A stretch of 64,000 nt of DNA, from positions 3,534,001 through 3,598,000 of the forward strand of contig NZ_CP015992.1 in assembly GCF_001708505.1 (NCBI RefSeq), in the 5' to 3' direction. Positions 36,207 to 45,049 of the stretch are shown here, piece by piece; position 1 is the stretch's first letter; each line of letters begins with the position of its first letter. This DNA comes from Pseudomonas sp. TCU-HL1 (GTDB taxonomy: Bacteria; Pseudomonadota; Gammaproteobacteria; Pseudomonadales; Pseudomonadaceae). The position numbers and the translations under genes are program-made. The notes beneath the pieces were generated by a model. It did not search any database, was not told the DNA's origin, and saw only the letters and a list, made by a program, of their open reading frames with translations.

Positions 36207-37753
36207 GGGGTTTCTCCTTGCTGAGCAGAGTAGTACTCCGCGCCACGGATATTCGAGTGCCTGATGGTCGGCCCGGCAGTGGGCATGGTGTGCCGAAGAT
36301 CTGACTCGTTGCGCAGGATGGCTCGCAGGCGGGTAATGCCCAAGCAGCCGAGAGTCAGCGCATAAGCGCAGGCCGACTCCAGGCGCGCATGGGGTACCTG
36401 CTCCTGGCGCATGTCCTTTTTGAGGCTGGCAATCGCCCGCAGCCCCGTCGCGAAGTCCTGCCGCTCGGCTAGGTTGCGGCGGACGAACTCGAGGGTGGAC
36501 GGGCCAATATGCTCGGCCCAAGCCAACAACGCTTCGGGTTGTGCATCTTGGAAGTGCTGATGGTTCGGCGCACGATGCTCTTGCTGGGTGCTGACTCCAG
36601 GTGAGCGACACAAACGGTGCGTCGCAATCACTCGCCGCTGGCACACCACTTCTAGCCACTCGGCGTTAACTCGCAGATCAACCAACTGATAGGCGAAATG
36701 GTAGGGAACCGAGTAGTGATGCTGCTCGTGCTCGACGTGGTAGTCGGCTCCGACACGTAGCTGGTAGCGCCACTGATGGTAGTCATAACGTCGTTCCGGC
36801 AAGGACGGCAACACGGGTGCGTCGAACTCCAGGAAACGCGCCAGGCGACTCTTGGGGTAGGTGCGAGTGGTCCGCTCATTCAGCTGAACCATCCAGTAGC
36901 TGATCTGCCGATTAAGATCCTCCAGCGAGAAGAAGGTGTGGTGGCGCAGCCGGGCCAGCACCCAGCGCTGGACGATTTGCACGCCCACCTCGGCCAGCGA
37001 CTTGTCTTTGGGTTTGCGCGGCCGTGCGGGCAGAATGGTGAAGCCATAGTGCTGCGCGAGTTCCGAATAGGCCTTGTTCAACTGGATGTTATCCCGTTGC
37101 GACTTGATGACGGCAGCCTTCAGGTTATCCGGCACGATGAAGCGCGGAACGCCGCCCAGATGCTCCATGGCCAGTACATGGCAATGCAGCCAGTCTCGCG
37201 TGGTTTGACTCGCCACGGCGGTGGCGAACAGATACCCCGAGCAGCCGAGCGTGCCCACGAACACCTGCACCTGGCTTACCTGACCCGTGGCCGGATCAGT
37301 GATCGGCATCGTGCGTCCGCAGAAGTCAACGAACAGTTTGTCGCCTGGCGCATGGACCTGCCGCATGCTGAGCTTTTGCGTTTTCAGCCAGGCCCGATAG
37401 TGGCGGGTGAACTGGGCATAGGACACCCCATTGGGCTCCTGCTCCCGGAACTCCTGCCACAACAAGTCGAGGGTGACATCACGCCCGCGTAGCTGTTCAT
37501 GAACTTCGCTCCATTGCGGAATCGCCTTGCGCAACGGAGAGCCCGGCCGCTCCAGGTTCAGGCGGCGGGCAAAAGCGACATCATCGAGTTCCTTGAGCGT
37601 TGCCCAGTTCTCGCCGGCTAGGGCAAGTTGGTCGCGCAACGCCCGCACTGTATTGTGCGAGACGTGGGTGAGCTTGCCGATGGCACGGTTTGACAGAGTG
37701 GAATGGCTGAGCAGGCGCACTATTTCGCGCTGCGTATCGATCGGTATCTTCAT
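36203..37753 (-). CDS. istA: IS21 transposase IstA
   Basis: A 516-residue DDE transposase. An N-terminal helix-turn-helix (NRAIGKLTHVSHNTVRALRD) is followed by the rve core: aspartate in KLFVDFCGRT, aspartate in FIVPDNLKAAV and glutamate in KSLAEVGVQIV. AGGG lies 6 bases before the ATG at 37751-37753. It appears intact, so the element may still be mobile. Confidence 0.93.
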   Translation of the reverse strand: MKIPIDTQREIVRLLSHSTLSNRAIGKLTHVSHNTVRALRDQLALAGENWATLKELDDVAFARRLNLERPGSPLRKAIPQWSEVHEQLRGRDVTLDLLWQEFREQEPNGVSYAQFTRHYRAWLKTQKLSMRQVHAPGDKLFVDFCGRTMPITDPATGQVSQVQVFVGTLGCSGYLFATAVASQTTRDWLHCHVLAMEHLGGVPRFIVPDNLKAAVIKSQRDNIQLNKAYSELAQHYGFTILPARPRKPKDKSLAEVGVQIVQRWVLARLRHHTFFSLEDLNRQISYWMVQLNERTTRTYPKSRLARFLEFDAPVLPSLPERRYDYHQWRYQLRVGADYHVEHEQHHYSVPYHFAYQLVDLRVNAEWLEVVCQRRVIATHRLCRSPGVSTQQEHRAPNHQHFQDAQPEALLAWAEHIGPSTLEFVRRNLAERQDFATGLRAIASLKKDMRQEQVPHARLESACAYALTLGCLGITRLRAILRNESDLRHTMPTAGPTIRHSNIRGAEYYSAQQGETP

Positions 37754-37961
37754 CGTTTCCCTAAGCGCTGGGCGCAGGTACGCCTCGCCCAGCGCGATCA
37801 ATGCAAATTCATGGATGAATGGGCAGGCCACCGGATTGACGCCCGGCGTCGGGAAACACAGAATGAACGGGTCAAGGCTCGAACCTGACATTCCTCGCAA
37901 GGGCTTGGGGCGGCAACCCCAGGCCCTTCGCATTTCCACAGCCCGTAGTCGCTGTTGATGA

Positions 37962-38288
37962 CTAGTTGTGGCTCATCGTGGACGCCTCCTGTGTTGTCTG
38001 TAGATTGGTTGCCGTGCTCTGTTCTGGCCGTACTAAAGCCGTATGGCGCTGGCGGGCAATCCAAGCCGCCACATCCTTGGCCAAGGCAAACTTGCCTTTG
38101 CGGTTGGGAACGCTGAACACCGGCAATTCAACTGTGCCTCGCGCCACCGCCACCCGAAATGCGGCGGTGGAGGGGTAACCCAGCTCCCGCGATAAAACCG
38201 CGCTGCTCAGCATCAGCCCATAGCGTGCTGTCAGGGTGCGCTCCAGTTCATTTGCCAACTCTTGCTGCGCTTCGTTCTGTTCGCTCAT
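37962..38288 (-). CDS. small HTH-like protein, transposon passenger
   Basis: A 108-residue protein with a predicted helix-turn-helix-like stretch (SSAVLSRELGYPSTAAFRVA) and a polar tail. It lies upstream of istA on the same strand and divergent from the next passenger gene. It could regulate transposition or the neighbour. I recognise no specific family. Confidence 0.55.
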   Translation of the reverse strand: MSEQNEAQQELANELERTLTARYGLMLSSAVLSRELGYPSTAAFRVAVARGTVELPVFSVPNRKGKFALAKDVAAWIARQRHTALVRPEQSTATNLQTTQEASTMSHN

Positions 38289-38444
38289 GGCCGTATGGTT
38301 CCGAGTTGTTGCAGGCCATGGTAGACAAATCCCTTGATGCGATCATCTGCAATAGAATTCTCAATTTTTACTGTAATTTAAGAATCAATGCCTGATCAAC
38401 TTACTGATTTTCAAAGAATAAAATTCCTATATGCAGGATTTCGC

Positions 38445-39452
38445 ATGGGCATGCGAAAGAATTTTCCAGCAGAAAAGATGGCCACGAAACGGGATGCTGC
38501 GGACGTTTTGCGGGTGCGGTACTGGTATGAAGGGGTGCGTCAACGCACGGGACTGGACACAGCCTACGCCCTCGAACAGCACTTCGAGCCCGAGTCGTTT
38601 AGCAGGCGTCCGAGCGATGGCAAGCCGAGTCATCGCTGCAAGTGGCAACGCTACACGGATGGCCGCCATACCCCACAGACCCGGCTGGCCGAGTGGGTCG
38701 ATGCTCGGTTGCCCGGCTCGCTGCAAGAGCTGCGGCACCCGCTCTGGGATGTGCTGAAGCGCAAACCTGCTCGCGGCACGCGCAACGAAGCATTCCTGCA
38801 ACGTTTGAAGCCGGATGTCCTGGCCGTGCTGTACCAGCCGGTGGACGGCATCGAGGTCTATTGGCAGCGGGCTGCCGTTACGCGGGTACTGATCGCCAAA
38901 CTGGAGCGCCTTGCCAGTTTGGACGCCTTGGCTGCGCTCGTGTGGTTGCTGTACGAGGCCTTGGCCCAGGACAATTCCAAGCGCGCCGAGCGCTTGGTGC
39001 GCAGTATCTATGCCGTCCTCTTGATGCGTGGTATCTGGTGGCAGGAGCGACAATTGGCCGGCCCACTGCTGGAGCTTTTCGCGAGGCGCATCCTGCCGCT
39101 CAGTGCGCCGCCGCATCTGCACTTTGGCATGAGCGCCGAGGATCTGGTCAAGGCATCGACAGGCCTCAATCTGATTGTTCACCATACCAGTGCCGGCAAG
39201 CGCCCTGGCCTGGAGTGGCGGCAACGGGTACGCATCATGCGCGGCCTGCTCGCCGGCAATACCGGACTCGACGTGGTCCATGCCATGGCACCGGTCTATA
39301 TGCCCGCCCCCGATGAGCCAGACATACCGAGGACCGTGCTGGACGACCTCCTGCACCAAGAGCGGTTGCGGGCGTGGGGATGGGCTTGCATCAACTCCGG
39401 ACGGCCCGAACCTTTCCCGCCCGCGGATGTGTATAAGGTCGGTAGGCGTTAA
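38445..39452 (+). CDS. unknown 335-residue passenger protein
   Basis: This plus-strand gene is divergent from the HTH-like gene. The ATG at 38445 has AGGA upstream; an earlier ATG at 38388 lacks one. The N-terminal part is basic (KRDAADVLRVRYWYEGVRQRTG), followed by a mixed helical region with several Trp residues. No membrane helices or known motifs are seen. It is the only plus-strand gene of the transposon and may belong to the mobile unit rather than to the secretion cargo. Confidence 0.6.
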   Translation: MGMRKNFPAEKMATKRDAADVLRVRYWYEGVRQRTGLDTAYALEQHFEPESFSRRPSDGKPSHRCKWQRYTDGRHTPQTRLAEWVDARLPGSLQELRHPLWDVLKRKPARGTRNEAFLQRLKPDVLAVLYQPVDGIEVYWQRAAVTRVLIAKLERLASLDALAALVWLLYEALAQDNSKRAERLVRSIYAVLLMRGIWWQERQLAGPLLELFARRILPLSAPPHLHFGMSAEDLVKASTGLNLIVHHTSAGKRPGLEWRQRVRIMRGLLAGNTGLDVVHAMAPVYMPAPDEPDIPRTVLDDLLHQERLRAWGWACINSGRPEPFPPADVYKVGRR

Positions 39453-39736
39453 TCCGCTTCGGCATCCGGTTGTATCAACCCACGCGACACGAGGTGGCCT
39501 CCGCGCCAACGTCCAACCGCTACTGTTGGGTGCAATATCCACTCCGACTGATGCCACGCCTTGAATCGAGTCGACAAACCAGGATCTGAAGGCAACGACC
39601 TTTTTAAGTTGACGGTCTCCGCCGCGGGGTCACGCGATAGAACCCTCAGACTAAAGGACAACCTCAAACGGGTGGTGGGGCACGAAAGCTAGTCAGCGGA
39701 TGGTCTGAAGTGCCCCGGCTTTGTCTGGCGCGCCCA
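39453..39736. other. intergenic stretch in the transposon, no gene seen
   Basis: Between the unknown passenger and the RTX terminator no convincing frame or known element is visible. Confidence 0.4.
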
Positions 39737-39772
39737 AAACGCCAACGCCCCGAACCAGTCGGGGGCGTTGGC
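39737..39772 (-). terminator. terminator of the RTX secretion operon
   Basis: Eleven-base stem GCCAACGCCCC / GGGGCGTTGGC (39741-39751, 39762-39772), then GTTTTGG on the minus strand, about 65 bases past the RTX stop. Confidence 0.7.
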
Positions 39773-39835
39773 ATGGCATCATCAGCCTGTATTCACGTAG
39801 CCTGAATTTGACGGGCTGCCTGTACACCGCACAAC

Positions 39836-42800
39836 TTACTGCCAATTAGTTGCAATCACTGCATTGACCTGATCGCGCTGTTCTTGAGTCAAACTGATTT
39901 CACCGCCGGCGGGTGCTCCAAACTCCGCCATAGCGTTGACTAGATTGTTCACCGCACTGGCATAAAGAGCTGAGCTTCCGGCTTGAATCACATCGACCTG
40001 CTGGGCGGCGCTGGTGTACCAGTCCTGTATGGTGATTCGATCTGTCGAGCCAGTAGCGTCGATCACCAAATTGTTCCCCTCTCGGGAAAGCCATAGGTCC
40101 TGGGTAGTAATCCCATCAATCCGCAGCAAATCGACGTCGCTCGGGGTGCTGGATAGGTTGTTGATCGTGTCCAGACCGTCCCCCGCAGCGAAAATATAGA
40201 TATCGCTGCCATCGCCACCCTGCAAGAGGTCGTTTCCTTTGCCGCCCTGCAGACGATCATGGCCACTAGTCCCGACAATTACATCATTGCCATCGGTACT
40301 GGCTCTCGATGCGGCCTGCGAACTGCTCCACACCGTGCCATCAGCGAACTCGATGCGCTCCAACTGGTAGCGCCCGGTGTTCTCGGTAAACCAGTTGCTC
40401 ACCGTGACCCGGTCCTGGCCGTTGCTGTGGCTGAGGAGCAGGCCAGTGCCCACGCGGCTGACGGCGATGTCGCTGGCGAGGATGCCGGCGCCGAAGCGCA
40501 ACACGTCGACACCGCCGTAGATGTAGGAGGCGTTGTCATCGTTGATGACGTCCTGGCCATCACCGAGGTTGAACAGGTACAGGTCGGAACCGCGGCCACC
40601 GTTGAGCACGTCGTTGCCGGTACCGCCTTCCAGCCGGTCATTGCCGGCACCGGCGGTCAGCGTGTCGTTGCCGCCACCGCCACTGAGGACGTGGGTAAAG
40701 TCGGCACTGACCCCGGTGAGCACATCATCACCGGCGCCACCGGTCAGCGTCAGCAACTGGGCGGACAGGGCCGCGCTGCTCCACACCGTGCCATCGGCGA
40801 ACTCGATGCGCTCCAACTGGTAGCGCCCGGTGTTCTCGGTAAACCAGTTGCTCACCGTGACCCGGTCCTGGCCGTTGCTGTGGCTGAGGAGCAGGCCAGT
40901 GCCCACGCGGCTGACGGCGATGTCGCTGGCGAGGATGCCGGCGCCAAAGCGCAACACGTCAACACCGCCGTAGATGTAGGAGGCGTTGTCATCGTTGATG
41001 ACATCCTGGCCATCACCGAGGTTGAACAGGTACAGGTCGGAGCCGCGGCCACCGTTGAGCACGTCGTTGCCGGTACCGCCTTCCAGCCGGTCATTGCCGG
41101 CGCCAGATGTGAGCGTGTCACTTCCGCTGAAACCTCTCAACACATGATTGGTGTCATCAATGGTCGAGAGAATGTCATTACCAGTGGTGCCAAGTTTCAA
41201 CCCCGTATTGGTTGACTCTACTGCTGCGATCTCGGATACCGACATGCCGTTAATAAACGAATCAAGCAATGATGTAAAAGTAGCGCCACCATTAACAATA
41301 GGGCTCTCCATAAAATACATCAGGTCCACCATCCCGCGGACGTGTGATGTTGCAAAGGTTTGCTCGAATGCCGTTGCTACATCGCTGTAGATAGGAGAAG
41401 AGACATTGTTGACCAGTTCAAATTTGACATATTTGAAGTAAGGCTTTACATGTATCTCGCTGATTAGTGTTTTTTTGATAAAGTCCGCCAGTTTTGCATA
41501 GGCATTCACTAGCACTTCAGCAGCATTGGGGCCTGGATTGGATAGGCCTGCATTAGTGCCACTTCCCTGGATAAAAGCCTTCCCTACAAATGATTCGAGG
41601 GCATAGAGCTTGCGGCCATCAGAAATATATGATCCACGGCTTGCTGCGGTAAAGGCACTGGCCCCAGTCCATGCAAATATAATCTGGTCCAGCAAAGAAT
41701 CTCTGGCTGCCGAATTTAGTTCGCCTTTGAATAGCGATACTAAAGTTTTAAGCTCTCCAGATCCATCCCGTTCCATTGCCTGTTGCAGGCTGCCTACATT
41801 GCCAAATCCTTCTACATTTGGCAGCGCAGCAATTTCGTCACTTAGAGCCACTTGATTGAGGTCTATAGTGCGTGCAGTGTCCACGCCGAACCAAATATCG
41901 TTCATGCTGCGGACTATGCCATCGGTATCGGTATAGCTCCCAACCTGCAGTACTTTATTTCCTTGGGGATCAACCTGATTCTGACTGGTGAAACTAGTGC
42001 TTAGACTGCCAACATTCACCTCCGCCAGACCCAGCAATTCTCCAGCATCGACTATGGCGTCACTATCTGCATCTTTCCATACGCGCAACTGATTAAAAGC
42101 AGAGTCGCTTGTGTCAATCTTCCCATCCAAATTTGTATCCAGTTCCGATAATGCTAAAAATCCATTGGCGGCATTCTGGCCACTGGCTAATAGAGTATTA
42201 TTTCCAAATAACTCCTTGCCGTCATCAATGCGACCATTGCCATTGCGGTCCCAGACGAGCAGGCCATCATCCTTATTGGCCCAGCCAGTCGTTTCAGCAA
42301 AGCCATTTCCATCGTGATCGAAATGGATGCCCATGTTTTTGCTTAACGTTTCAACACCATCGCCATCAAGATCAAGAATCAATGGAGAAACAGCGTTGAG
42401 CGCATCATTAAAAAGATCGCCGAGTTGATCAATCAAACCATCAAGACTATCAGCGATCGCGTCACCAGCGTCTGAGAAAGCATCAGACATATCCCCGAGC
42501 AAGTCTCCGACGAAATCACCGAATGCTTGGCCAAAGTCACTCGCAGCGGTCATCGCATCAGAAAGCCCTTGGACTGCGGCATCATATGCATTACCCAGCA
42601 TGTTCCCAAGTTCAGTGAAGCTGTCTTTCATAAATTCCATCAGCGGCCCAGCATCTGTTGTGCCAGTTGCACCTAACGAAGCCACAGTTAGTGCAGCTCC
42701 CGCTAATGTTGCTACAACGGCAGTACCAACCAATATTGGAACAGATGCCGCGGCTGTAGCCCCTCCAACTACAGCACCCACTGCAACTGTCATGGCAATT

Positions 42801-43114
42801 GATCCTGTAATCGCCGCTATGTTGGAGGCAGCAGACCAAATATCCGTATTATTTATTTGCCCATTGTTCTCATTATAGCTATTGATCATCTTTCCAATAT
42901 CTATAATCAGACCAGTCGTGCCAATTGCAATGCCATACGCAGGAGCAAGCCCTTTTCCTAGCATGTCCGCAATGCCGGCCAGCGTCTGCAATGCTCCAAA
43001 GGAGGCTCCAACTGCGTCACCTGCGACTGCATTATTTATTGTCGGAGCAGTGCCGACAGGAGTACCGTAATATGCCAGGACGCTAGAAATTGCGTCTAAT
43101 GTTTTGGGGTCCAT
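39836..43114 (-). CDS. RTX (haemolysin-type calcium-binding) secreted protein
   Basis: A 1092-residue protein without a Sec signal. A Gly/Ala-rich hydrophobic region spans about 100-150. Calcium-loop-like sequences lie at about 247-300 (DLDGDGVET, DHDGNGFAE, DRNGNGRIDDGKELFG). RTX nonapeptides (GSDTLTSGAGNDRLEGGTG) lie towards the C-terminus, among them two nearly identical modules of about 107 residues. The C-terminal end would hold the type I secretion signal. It resembles FrpC-like proteins, but its activity is unknown. AAGGGAG precedes the ATG, which directly follows the stop of the 171-residue gene. The 41.1-43.6 kb part is AT-richer than its neighbours. Confidence 0.88.
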   Translation of the reverse strand: MDPKTLDAISSVLAYYGTPVGTAPTINNAVAGDAVGASFGALQTLAGIADMLGKGLAPAYGIAIGTTGLIIDIGKMINSYNENNGQINNTDIWSAASNIAAITGSIAMTVAVGAVVGGATAAASVPILVGTAVVATLAGAALTVASLGATGTTDAGPLMEFMKDSFTELGNMLGNAYDAAVQGLSDAMTAASDFGQAFGDFVGDLLGDMSDAFSDAGDAIADSLDGLIDQLGDLFNDALNAVSPLILDLDGDGVETLSKNMGIHFDHDGNGFAETTGWANKDDGLLVWDRNGNGRIDDGKELFGNNTLLASGQNAANGFLALSELDTNLDGKIDTSDSAFNQLRVWKDADSDAIVDAGELLGLAEVNVGSLSTSFTSQNQVDPQGNKVLQVGSYTDTDGIVRSMNDIWFGVDTARTIDLNQVALSDEIAALPNVEGFGNVGSLQQAMERDGSGELKTLVSLFKGELNSAARDSLLDQIIFAWTGASAFTAASRGSYISDGRKLYALESFVGKAFIQGSGTNAGLSNPGPNAAEVLVNAYAKLADFIKKTLISEIHVKPYFKYVKFELVNNVSSPIYSDVATAFEQTFATSHVRGMVDLMYFMESPIVNGGATFTSLLDSFINGMSVSEIAAVESTNTGLKLGTTGNDILSTIDDTNHVLRGFSGSDTLTSGAGNDRLEGGTGNDVLNGGRGSDLYLFNLGDGQDVINDDNASYIYGGVDVLRFGAGILASDIAVSRVGTGLLLSHSNGQDRVTVSNWFTENTGRYQLERIEFADGTVWSSAALSAQLLTLTGGAGDDVLTGVSADFTHVLSGGGGNDTLTAGAGNDRLEGGTGNDVLNGGRGSDLYLFNLGDGQDVINDDNASYIYGGVDVLRFGAGILASDIAVSRVGTGLLLSHSNGQDRVTVSNWFTENTGRYQLERIEFADGTVWSSSQAASRASTDGNDVIVGTSGHDRLQGGKGNDLLQGGDGSDIYIFAAGDGLDTINNLSSTPSDVDLLRIDGITTQDLWLSREGNNLVIDATGSTDRITIQDWYTSAAQQVDVIQAGSSALYASAVNNLVNAMAEFGAPAGGEISLTQEQRDQVNAVIATNWQ
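40323..40651 (-). repeat. RTX module duplication, copy A
   Basis: About 329 bases nearly identical to 40776-41104 (offset 453), encoding the module from AGNDRLEGGTGND to FADGTVWSS. Confidence 0.85.
40776..41104 (-). repeat. RTX module duplication, copy B
   Basis: Second copy of the module, differing from copy A at only a few bases. Confidence 0.85.
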
Positions 43115-43630
43115 TTAGCTCTCCCTTGCCTTCTTCATAAAGAAGGCGGAAATCGACATGATTAGTATCATTCCCCCAAAATACAGATAGATGCTGGTTT
43201 TCTTACTCCTGGCCATTCTCTCTTTTGACATCTCCCAGGTGATTACTGCTTTTCCATCAACATAAAGCTCTACCAATCTATTGCTCGTCGCGAACGGCAA
43301 GACCTTTTGCTCATACCAAAGGGCCTTCGCCTCTTTGTTTATGACAGTAGGTCTAATTTTATGGGGCAGGCATTCAGTGTAACCACTAAAGCTAGATGCA
43401 CAGGTAAGTACTTGCGTGCTCTGTCCATCAGATATTGTTGTATATACATTTTTCCCAATTTTTTTAACCGAAAGAATACCTTTTGACTCAATTAGATGGC
43501 CTGGAATTTGATTCAGCATTTCATAGCTAAATGGAAGAATTGAGTAGGCGATGAACAAGATTGGAATCCATAATGCAAAAGCCTTAAACCTTTTTTTGCT
43601 TGGGACTTCTCGCCATACGCTGCTAATCAT
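43115..43630 (-). CDS. unknown membrane protein in the RTX operon
   Basis: A 171-residue protein with a membrane helix near each end (FALWIPILFIAYSIL at about 18-33 and YLYFGGMILIMSISAFFM at about 148-165) and a soluble middle with two cysteines (LTCASSFSGYTECLP). GAGAGG precedes the ATG. It fits tightly between the HlyD gene (3 bases) and the RTX gene (0 bases), so it is surely co-expressed and may protect, modify or tether the RTX protein. No family recognised. Confidence 0.75.
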   Translation of the reverse strand: MISSVWREVPSKKRFKAFALWIPILFIAYSILPFSYEMLNQIPGHLIESKGILSVKKIGKNVYTTISDGQSTQVLTCASSFSGYTECLPHKIRPTVINKEAKALWYEQKVLPFATSNRLVELYVDGKAVITWEMSKERMARSKKTSIYLYFGGMILIMSISAFFMKKARES

Positions 43631-43633
43631 TGG

Positions 43634-45049
43634 CTACCTCTCTTGAAAGCTTTCTTCTATATATTCTTCAAATGGGCTGGTAAAATACTCGATGATTTTT
43701 CTTGTTTGGGTACGTACCTCTGCGCGCACTGCCATTCCTGGTGTAAGAGCAATTCTGCTTGCGCCAACGAGGACACTGTTTTCTTTTAACTGGATGCGAG
43801 TGCTATAAAGCAGCCTCCGCTTTTCATCCTCGACAGCATCGCTGGAGACGGTGATCACAGTGCCGTGCACTACCCCATATTTCGTAAAGGTGAAGGTCTC
43901 AACCTTGATCTCAACTTCCTGCCCTGGGCGCACAAATCCGATGTCCTTGTTCTCCAGCATCGCCTCCACCTCCACGGGCTGGTCGGTGGGGACGATGACC
44001 ATCAGCGGTTGGGCCTCCGTCACCACACCGCCATTGGTATGGATCGCCAACTGTTGGACGGTGCCATCCACCGGAGCTGTGAGCGCCATAAGCCGGTTGC
44101 GCTGTTCGGCCTTCTTCAGTTCCTGGGTCAGGGACGCGGCACGTTGATCAGCTTCATGCTGCAGGTCGAGCATGCTGCGGCGAGTCTGCGCGAGGATGCC
44201 CTGTCGACGGCGCTCGGCTTCCTTTTTCGCTGCCTTCAGCTCCAGGACGCGAGCCTGCTGCACTTGGAGTTCGCGCTCCTGATCCAGGCGGACCTGCTCC
44301 TTTTCCAGCCAGGCGTGTTTGCCGAGAATGCCCCTGTCCAGCAGCCGCTTGTAATCGCGGGAAAGCTGCCGGGCGATGGGCAGACTTTCCTGCAACGAGG
44401 CAACTGAAGCCTTCGCCGCTTGGATCTCGGCGGCCTGCTGTTCGATCTCCGCATCGACCTGCTCCAGGCTGCTGCGTAACTCTAGGTACTGGCCTTGCAC
44501 CCAGCGCTTCGCGGCCTTCTGTTGCGCGGGGCTGGCCTGAGGGATCAGATCGGCCAACGAGCCTGGCTCTCGGTTGTGCTGGATCGAGTCCAACAAGGCC
44601 GTGGCCCGAGCGCTGTCCACCCGCGCCGCCAACAGGTCGCTGGTCAGTCGCTCGACATCCGCGGCGGTGATCTGGGCATCCAGTTCCACCAGCAAATCGC
44701 CGGCCTCGACCTGCTGGCCGTCCTGCACGTGGATTGCCTTGACCACCGCCACTTCGCTGGGCTGGATTACCTTGCTCTTGCCGCTGGGCACAATCTTGCC
44801 GCTGGCGATGGCCACCACATCGATCTCGCCCAGGCAGGCCCAGAGCAATGCCAGCCCGGCAAAGGTCATGATCACCCATTGAATGACCCGCGACGCAGGG
44901 TGTATCGGCGCTTCCTGCAGGGCCAAAGCCGCTGGCAGAAACTGCACCTCATGGCTCAGGCGGACCGGTGCATCCATGGCCTTGCGGTGGCGCCAGGCAT
45001 GGCGCCACACCTGACGGTACCGATTCAGCAGATCCCGCTTCGCGCTCAT
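43634..45049 (-). CDS. HlyD-type membrane fusion protein of type I secretion
   Basis: A 471-residue periplasmic adaptor with one N-terminal membrane helix (VIMTFAGLALLWACLG, about 58-75), a lipoyl/barrel-sandwich half motif (VKAIHVQDGQQVEAGDLLVELDA), long coiled-coil helices (about 150-320) and the closing barrel (LTAPVDGTVQQLAIHTNGGV). It links the ABC exporter to an outer-membrane TolC-type channel. No TolC gene lies in the window, so a chromosomal one must serve. It overlaps the ABC gene by 4 bases. Confidence 0.92.
   Translation of the reverse strand: MSAKRDLLNRYRQVWRHAWRHRKAMDAPVRLSHEVQFLPAALALQEAPIHPASRVIQWVIMTFAGLALLWACLGEIDVVAIASGKIVPSGKSKVIQPSEVAVVKAIHVQDGQQVEAGDLLVELDAQITAADVERLTSDLLAARVDSARATALLDSIQHNREPGSLADLIPQASPAQQKAAKRWVQGQYLELRSSLEQVDAEIEQQAAEIQAAKASVASLQESLPIARQLSRDYKRLLDRGILGKHAWLEKEQVRLDQERELQVQQARVLELKAAKKEAERRRQGILAQTRRSMLDLQHEADQRAASLTQELKKAEQRNRLMALTAPVDGTVQQLAIHTNGGVVTEAQPLMVIVPTDQPVEVEAMLENKDIGFVRPGQEVEIKVETFTFTKYGVVHGTVITVSSDAVEDEKRRLLYSTRIQLKENSVLVGASRIALTPGMAVRAEVRTQTRKIIEYFTSPFEEYIEESFQER

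Noticed and set aside
40323..41104. Repeated units considered as a CRISPR array
   Set aside because: The repeats are two long coding modules in frame, without short repeats and unique spacers. No CRISPR array or cas gene was seen in the window.
40259..41215. 318-residue plus-strand open frame with internal repeats
   Set aside because: The repeats reflect the duplicated RTX modules on the other strand.
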